From NCBI GenBank assembly GCA_013397845.1, contig VZTG01006405.1, positions 640,154 through 704,153 on the forward strand: DNA of 64,000 bases, given 5' to 3'. Shown piece after piece: positions 62,101 through 64,000 of the stretch. Source of the DNA: Melanocharis versteri (lineage: Eukaryota; Chordata; Aves; Passeriformes; Melanocharitidae). The notes beneath the pieces are model-generated. The model made no database searches, had not been told where the DNA came from, and saw nothing but the letters and a program-made list of their open reading frames with translations. The stretch's first letter is position 1. Every line of letters begins with the position of its first letter. The position numbers and the translations under genes are program-made.

Positions 62101-63364
62101 TCCTTTGGTGCCTGGTTGCTTCCTACACAATGGCTACTGTCCTCAAGAAATTCTTGTAGGGAGTTCAGCGATTTTTATGTCTCTCTGTCTTCCTTTGAAC
62201 TAAATCAACTTGAATCATCCATTTATGAATGGAGGTTTGTTCCCAAAATAGCTGCTTTCCTTCAACCATCCCGTCTGAGCTGACTCAGGCAGATTAATTA
62301 GGAAATTCACCTTTAGGCTTGGGGGTCCTTTACTTTAAAGAGCATGAAGGTCTCAGGAGGTTATAGGGTGAAATTTAATAGAAATATTTCCAGAAGCATA
62401 CGCTTCCCTCACAGATGCAAGCTGTGGCCAGTGATGCATTTGACTTATAAATATCTGCATATTATAAGGAGAACCCAAAATCATTCTCTCGGAGGGCAAA
62501 TATTCCTCTTATCTAATGCATATATCTCTACTTACATTTCAGGAAAGTTCGCTCAGGAGCCAATCCATACGCATGCAAGAAATGGAAAGTGATCTCGGAG
62601 AGAAAGGGTGGGAATCAGGTTGAAATTAAGCACCGGGTCGTTACTATTGCTGGGAAAACAAAGGTGAGCACATTTTCTTTTCTCTTGGCTGAGGATGATC
62701 AACCCTGTTCAGCAGTCCACATGTCTGGAAATACATCACTAGAGATGAGACTCTTTACTCCTGTTGTTAAACTTGGGGCTCTGCTTCCAGCTAGGCAGGC
62801 AAGCTCCTGCTGAAGCCAAGAGGCAGAGATACACACTTTCAGATCCTTTGAGCACTGATCTGAAGTGAATCTCCATTGAGGAATACAACTGACTTAGATT
62901 TCAGTAACTACCTTTTAGTGGTCTGAAGTTAGATGAGTTAATCTTGCCGATTAACTGTAGCAGAAGTTGGAGAGACTGAAAAGCAGAAAAAAATTGTGGG
63001 TGCAGCATTTTTAAACACGTATACCAAAGTCCACCTCCTGTTTCTTCCCATTTCCTTTTACCTGATTTTTATACACTTAAGGACAAAAATATTAACTTCA
63101 GAAGGGAACTGTGCTTCTGCCATGCCATGGATTTGTGCTTTGGAGGGATTTTTGGTTGTGCAGATATCTGCAGAGCCCTTTGCTGAACTGTTGGGGTGGT
63201 TGGGCGTTACTTTAGCACTGCTGTGGTATGAAATTGTTTGATTGTTCTTTTGTAGACTGTGAGCACCCTCGTGATTCAAGCAGCGAATGTATCTGCTTTG
63301 TACAGATGTATGGCTACGAACAGGGCTGGGTCAAGCGAGAGAGTGATCTCCTTCCACGTGACCA
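53124..63364 (+). CDS. KDR: KDR (VEGFR2/FLK1), 5' part: coding exons 1-12
   Basis: This is vascular endothelial growth factor receptor 2, the main VEGF-A signalling receptor tyrosine kinase of endothelial cells and their progenitors. The coding exons are 53124-53175, 54409-54499, 55018-55214, 56388-56512, 56825-56993, 58212-58351, 58551-58719, 60117-60228, 60321-60484, 61292-61448, 62543-62663 and 63256-63364. They total 1,606 nt, or 535 codons plus one base. The product is a signal peptide followed by Ig-like domains 1-5, about 40% of the roughly 1,350-residue family length; the rest lies right of the window. Hallmark strings include GNDTGDYKC, RTELNVGIDF, YTCAASSG, YGSTQALTCTVYA and STLVIQAANVSALYRC. 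These fit KDR rather than FLT1, FLT4 or KIT. Ten N-glycosylation sequons are visible (N40, 44, 90, 135, 150, 237, 307, 362, 383, 510). All splice sites are GT-AG, and phases agree with the human gene as I know it. Confidence 0.97.
53176..54408 (+). other. KDR: KDR intron 1
   Basis: This is a 1,233-nt GT-AG intron. Its first 300 bases are still CpG-rich and extend the promoter island. The rest is A+T-rich and holds the motif cluster listed separately. The long open frames across the GC-rich part are composition artefacts. Confidence 0.9.
53902..54220 (+). promoter_or_regulatory. KDR: Candidate endothelial enhancer in KDR intron 1
   Basis: About 320 bases carry motifs of haemato-endothelial enhancers. 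There is a GGAA core (53,906-53,909) beside a GATAA (53,913-53,917), CAGATG (54,075-54,080), ACAGGAA (54,146-54,152), CATCTG, the same E-box inverted (54,201-54,206), and CTTCCTGT, an inverted ETS site (54,213-54,220). The mouse Flk1 first intron has an endothelial enhancer that depends on SCL/TAL1 E-box, GATA and ETS sites, so position and content fit. Whether this DNA is orthologous or active is inference. Confidence 0.45.
54409..54499 (+). CDS. KDR: KDR exon 2: start of Ig domain 1
   Basis: Residues 18-47, with codon 48 split. The segment includes the mature N-terminus and the first strands of Ig-like domain 1, with the PTLSIQKDVLTI block shared with other KDR proteins. Cys47 (NITC) is the first canonical domain 1 cysteine. 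Two N-glycosylation sequons lie at N40 and N44. The acceptor is TTTTTTGCAG and the donor GTAAGG. Domain 1 is not the main VEGF contact but shapes the receptor N-terminus. Confidence 0.95.
54500..55017 (+). other. KDR: KDR intron 2
   Basis: This is a 518-nt GT-AG intron. I see no repeat or other feature. Confidence 0.9.
55018..55214 (+). CDS. KDR: KDR exon 3: rest of Ig domain 1
   Basis: Residues 48-113, with codon 114 split. This completes Ig-like domain 1. Cys97 in GNDTGDYKC pairs with Cys47, and the extra pair Cys73/Cys79 in DCSDGPYC is a KDR feature. One sequon lies at N90. The WSWP and YVYVQ ends match family positions. The acceptor is GCTTTCCCAG and the donor GTAAGC. The open frame continues about 50 codons into intron 3 before a stop, so retention would add an unrelated tail. 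Confidence 0.97.
55215..56387 (+). other. KDR: KDR intron 3
   Basis: This is a 1,173-nt GT-AG intron of A+T-rich unique sequence. I recognise no repeat. Confidence 0.9.
56388..56512 (+). CDS. KDR: KDR exon 4: first half of Ig domain 2
   Basis: Residues 114-155, ending in phase 0. It starts DYRSPFVTSVSDQ and carries Cys142 (VPCLG), the first domain 2 cysteine. Domain 2, with domain 3, forms the VEGF-A/C/D binding surface. Sequons lie at N135 and N150. The loop KNKTVV is two residues shorter than human, and position 154 is His where human has Cys. The acceptor is TATTATTCTAG and the donor GTAAGA. Confidence 0.96.
56513..56824 (+). other. KDR: KDR intron 4
   Basis: This is a 312-nt GT-AG intron with a weak polypyrimidine tract near its acceptor. 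Nothing else is seen. Confidence 0.9.
56825..56993 (+). CDS. KDR: KDR exon 5: second half of Ig domain 2
   Basis: Residues 156-211, with codon 212 split. It completes the ligand-binding domain 2. Cys192 in GMVFCEAKI pairs with Cys142. The FVPDG, KKGFTIPS and DDESYQS stretches are highly conserved. Length is 169 nt, matching the human exon. The acceptor is rather A-rich (TTTCAAACAG) but in phase, and the donor is GTAAGC. Confidence 0.97.
56994..58211 (+). other. KDR: KDR intron 5
   Basis: This is a 1,218-nt GT-AG intron. No transposon is recognised. Short open frames inside it have no family resemblance. Confidence 0.9.
58212..58351 (+). CDS. KDR: KDR exon 6: first half of Ig domain 3
   Basis: Residues 212-258, ending in phase 0. 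It starts GYRIYDL, the linker between domains 2 and 3 that contacts VEGF. It contains Cys238 (VLNCTV), which is also a sequon at N237, and the conserved RTELNVGIDFKW. Length is 140 nt, as in human. The acceptor is TTTCTCTAG and the donor GTAAAG. Confidence 0.97.
58551..58719 (+). CDS. KDR: KDR exon 7: second half of Ig domain 3
   Basis: Residues 259-314, with codon 315 split. It completes domain 3, which contributes strongly to VEGF affinity. Cys296 in YTCAASSG pairs with Cys238. One sequon lies at N307. The first third (after EKR) is the least conserved part and is a little shorter than in human. The donor reads G then GTATGA, weaker than the other donors of this gene, but both phase and protein continuity require it. 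Confidence 0.95.
58720..60116 (+). other. KDR: KDR intron 7
   Basis: This is a 1,397-nt GT-AG intron, the longest complete intron in the window. It contains a 17-bp tandem duplication (listed separately) and an alternating purine-pyrimidine ATGTGTACATATATGTATA stretch near 59,804-59,826. Confidence 0.9.
59599..59632 (+). repeat. Tandem duplication, 2 x 17 bp, KDR intron 7
   Basis: Two adjacent units starting AGTCAAAAGGCTAAT differ at the last two bases. This is a small recent-looking duplication. Confidence 0.85.
60117..60228 (+). CDS. KDR: KDR exon 8: first half of Ig domain 4
   Basis: Residues 315-351, with codon 352 split across the junction as TG plus G (Trp). It starts ESPFIHLEKMENVVE and ends GYPPPEAK. 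Domain 4 of KDR lacks the canonical disulphide, and no cysteine occurs here, as expected. Domain 4 takes part in homotypic receptor contacts after ligand binding. The acceptor is TTTTTCCCTCAG and the donor GTAAGA. Confidence 0.96.
60321..60484 (+). CDS. KDR: KDR exon 9: second half of Ig domain 4
   Basis: Residues 352-406, with codon 407 split. It starts WYKNGKAI and includes DAGNYTVVLTNPTN, where the usual Ig cysteine is replaced (NYTV), as is typical for domain 4. Sequons lie at N362 and N383. Length is 164 nt, equal to the human exon. The acceptor is ATTTTCTTCAG and the donor GTGAGT. Confidence 0.97.
60775..60948 (+). repeat. Long C/T-rich tract in KDR intron 9
   Basis: About 170 bases are dominated by C and T with many CCTCC and CTCCT units, and the tract ends at CTGCTCCCCAG. 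The polypurine:polypyrimidine asymmetry could allow triplex (H-DNA) formation and provides many sites for polypyrimidine-tract-binding proteins. Confidence 0.75.
60949..61054 (+). other. KDR: Possible cryptic exon in KDR intron 9
   Basis: Right after the C/T tract, CTGCTCCCCAG gives a strong acceptor at 60,947-60,948, and a GTGAGC donor occurs at 61,055-61,060, defining a 106-nt segment. Joined in phase to exon 9 (one base carried), it would encode eleven residues (GNSLCFEDSRS) and then stop. Use of it would yield a secreted receptor ending after Ig domain 4. There is no evidence of expression. It may be an unused pseudoexon. Confidence 0.2.
61292..61448 (+). CDS. KDR: KDR exon 10: first half of Ig domain 5
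   Basis: Residues 407-458, with codon 459 split. It starts VPPQIGEN and holds Cys433 (LTCTVYAVPPP) and Cys454 in WQLEEEC, the extra cysteine of domain 5. Length is 157 nt, as in human. This exon is clearly G+C-richer in third codon positions than its neighbours. The acceptor is CTGTCCTGCAG and the donor GTGAGT. Confidence 0.97.
61449..62542 (+). other. KDR: KDR intron 10
   Basis: This is a 1,094-nt GT-AG intron. An A-run interrupted by GGCCGGGGTAG lies near 62,021-62,054. Human KDR is known to hold an endothelial enhancer in intron 10, but I cannot identify an orthologous element here by eye. Confidence 0.85.
62543..62663 (+). CDS. KDR: KDR exon 11: middle of Ig domain 5
   Basis: Residues 459-499, ending in phase 0. 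Cys470 in NPYACKKW is the partner of Cys454 in the additional domain 5 disulphide. GGNQVEIK and the final AGKTK align with the family. The segment is more basic than in mammals (KKWK, ERKGG). The other frames contain stops, which fixes the phase. The acceptor is CTTACATTTCAG and the donor GTGAGC. Confidence 0.95.
62664..63255 (+). other. KDR: KDR intron 11
   Basis: This is a 592-nt GT-AG intron of unique sequence. No repeat is recognised. Confidence 0.9.
63256..63364 (+). CDS. KDR: KDR exon 12: end of Ig domain 5
   Basis: Residues 500-535, with codon 536 split. It carries TVSTLVIQAANVSALYRC, in which Cys517 pairs with Cys433 and N510 is a sequon, and ends RVISFHVT. Length is 109 nt, as in human. 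The acceptor is CTTTTGTAG and the donor GTAAGT. This is the last exon in the window; exon 13 (domain 6) lies further right. Confidence 0.97.
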
Positions 63365-64000
63365 GTAAGTGCACCCTGCCAAGGACAGCCATGTTAAATT
63401 AATGTTATTTTGTCTGTTTGCTAATGAAAAGCACTTCAATGCTGTTACCTGATTCCTGTCATTTACGAAATTCTTTAATTCTATCGGATTTTGGGTTTAC
63501 TTAAGGTTTTCTTTAGACAGCCTTTAAAGTTGCCACTGATTTCAGCCAAGTGATTAGTTCTACTAGCATCAGTGGAGTGGCAGGCCAGTGAAAGTGATGC
63601 AAGATGGGCACTGTTGTCCCAAGAGTGACTTCTGTTGAGCTTTTGCAGTCACTTAAAAGAGCAACAGAGAAATTGTGGTAGTGTCACAAAATGAGTAAAG
63701 ACACACTGTAAGAGCTAAGGCTAACATTTTCCAAACCAGTGGCAAAGAGCTTCTGTCTCCTTAACACTCAGTCCCCATATTCACGTGCCAAAATTTTATT
63801 TTAATCCAAATGTAAAAATGAACTATAAGATAGTGTTAGAATCATCTTAAGTTGCTCTAAGTTTCTACAGGAAGAGTAACTGTATTCATTACACAGTCCT
63901 TCATTTGATCCATTTGAAATGTCTTGCTTTTAATGAGATTGTACTTCTTAGATAATTGATTAGTTGACTGACTGATTGATTTTAAGGATCTTTTTCAGTG
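63365..64000 (+). other. KDR: KDR intron 12, partial
   Basis: The intron begins GTAAGT and is still open at the window edge. A degenerate TGAT/TGAC tetranucleotide run lies at about 63,951-63,982. No exon 13 sequence is reached. Confidence 0.9.

Noticed and set aside
1..64000. CRISPR arrays, operons, prophage, bacterial promoters or tRNA/rRNA genes
   Set aside because: The window is a vertebrate nuclear locus. No regularly spaced direct repeats, intact tRNA cloverleaf or rRNA sequence was seen.

Overview
This window is vertebrate nuclear DNA, almost certainly from a bird. It carries CR1 LINE fragments of avian type, an avian-looking endogenous retroviral LTR, and one recognisable gene with a compact intron-exon structure. 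A short element near 18.4 kb joins a CR1-type 3' end to a decayed tRNA-Ile-like segment. That is the layout I remember for the zebra finch SINE TguSINE1, so a passerine is favoured but not proven.

Layout. Positions 1-52,860 are intergenic and A+T-rich. I recognise no conserved protein-coding gene there, only transposon relics, short tandem repeats, a few GC-rich patches and open frames that look like chance. The transposon relics are CR1 pieces at 1-502, about 26,900-27,112, 36,480-36,550, 45,235-45,302 and 46,625-46,985, a solo LTR at about 838-1,253 and the SINE at about 18,379-18,511. A GC-rich island at about 49,000-49,760 stands out. It contains a 232-nt open segment on the minus strand bounded by splice-like signals, and ETS-, GATA- and FOX-like motifs.

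From about 52,860 onward the + strand holds a CpG-rich, TATA-less promoter with several GC boxes and a 54-base assembly gap (53,034-53,087). It is followed by the first twelve coding exons of KDR (VEGFR2/FLK1), from the ATG at 53,124 to the end of exon 12 at 63,364. The exons join in phase into a continuous 535-codon frame: a signal peptide and Ig-like domains 1 to 5 of the ectodomain. All introns are GT-AG. The remaining ectodomain, transmembrane segment and kinase lie beyond the right edge.

How it fits together. In vertebrates KDR lies in the PDGFRA-KIT-KDR receptor cluster, and its upstream side is a long non-coding interval before SRD5A3/TMEM165/CLOCK. The empty left 53 kb fits that arrangement and is probably KDR regulatory territory. 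Intron 1 holds a cluster of GATA, ETS and CAGATG-type E-box motifs, which resembles the known endothelial enhancer in the first intron of mouse Flk1. I see no evidence of a novel multi-gene system. The most useful leads are the GC-rich island about 4 kb upstream, the intron 1 motif cluster, and a possible stop-containing cryptic exon in intron 9.
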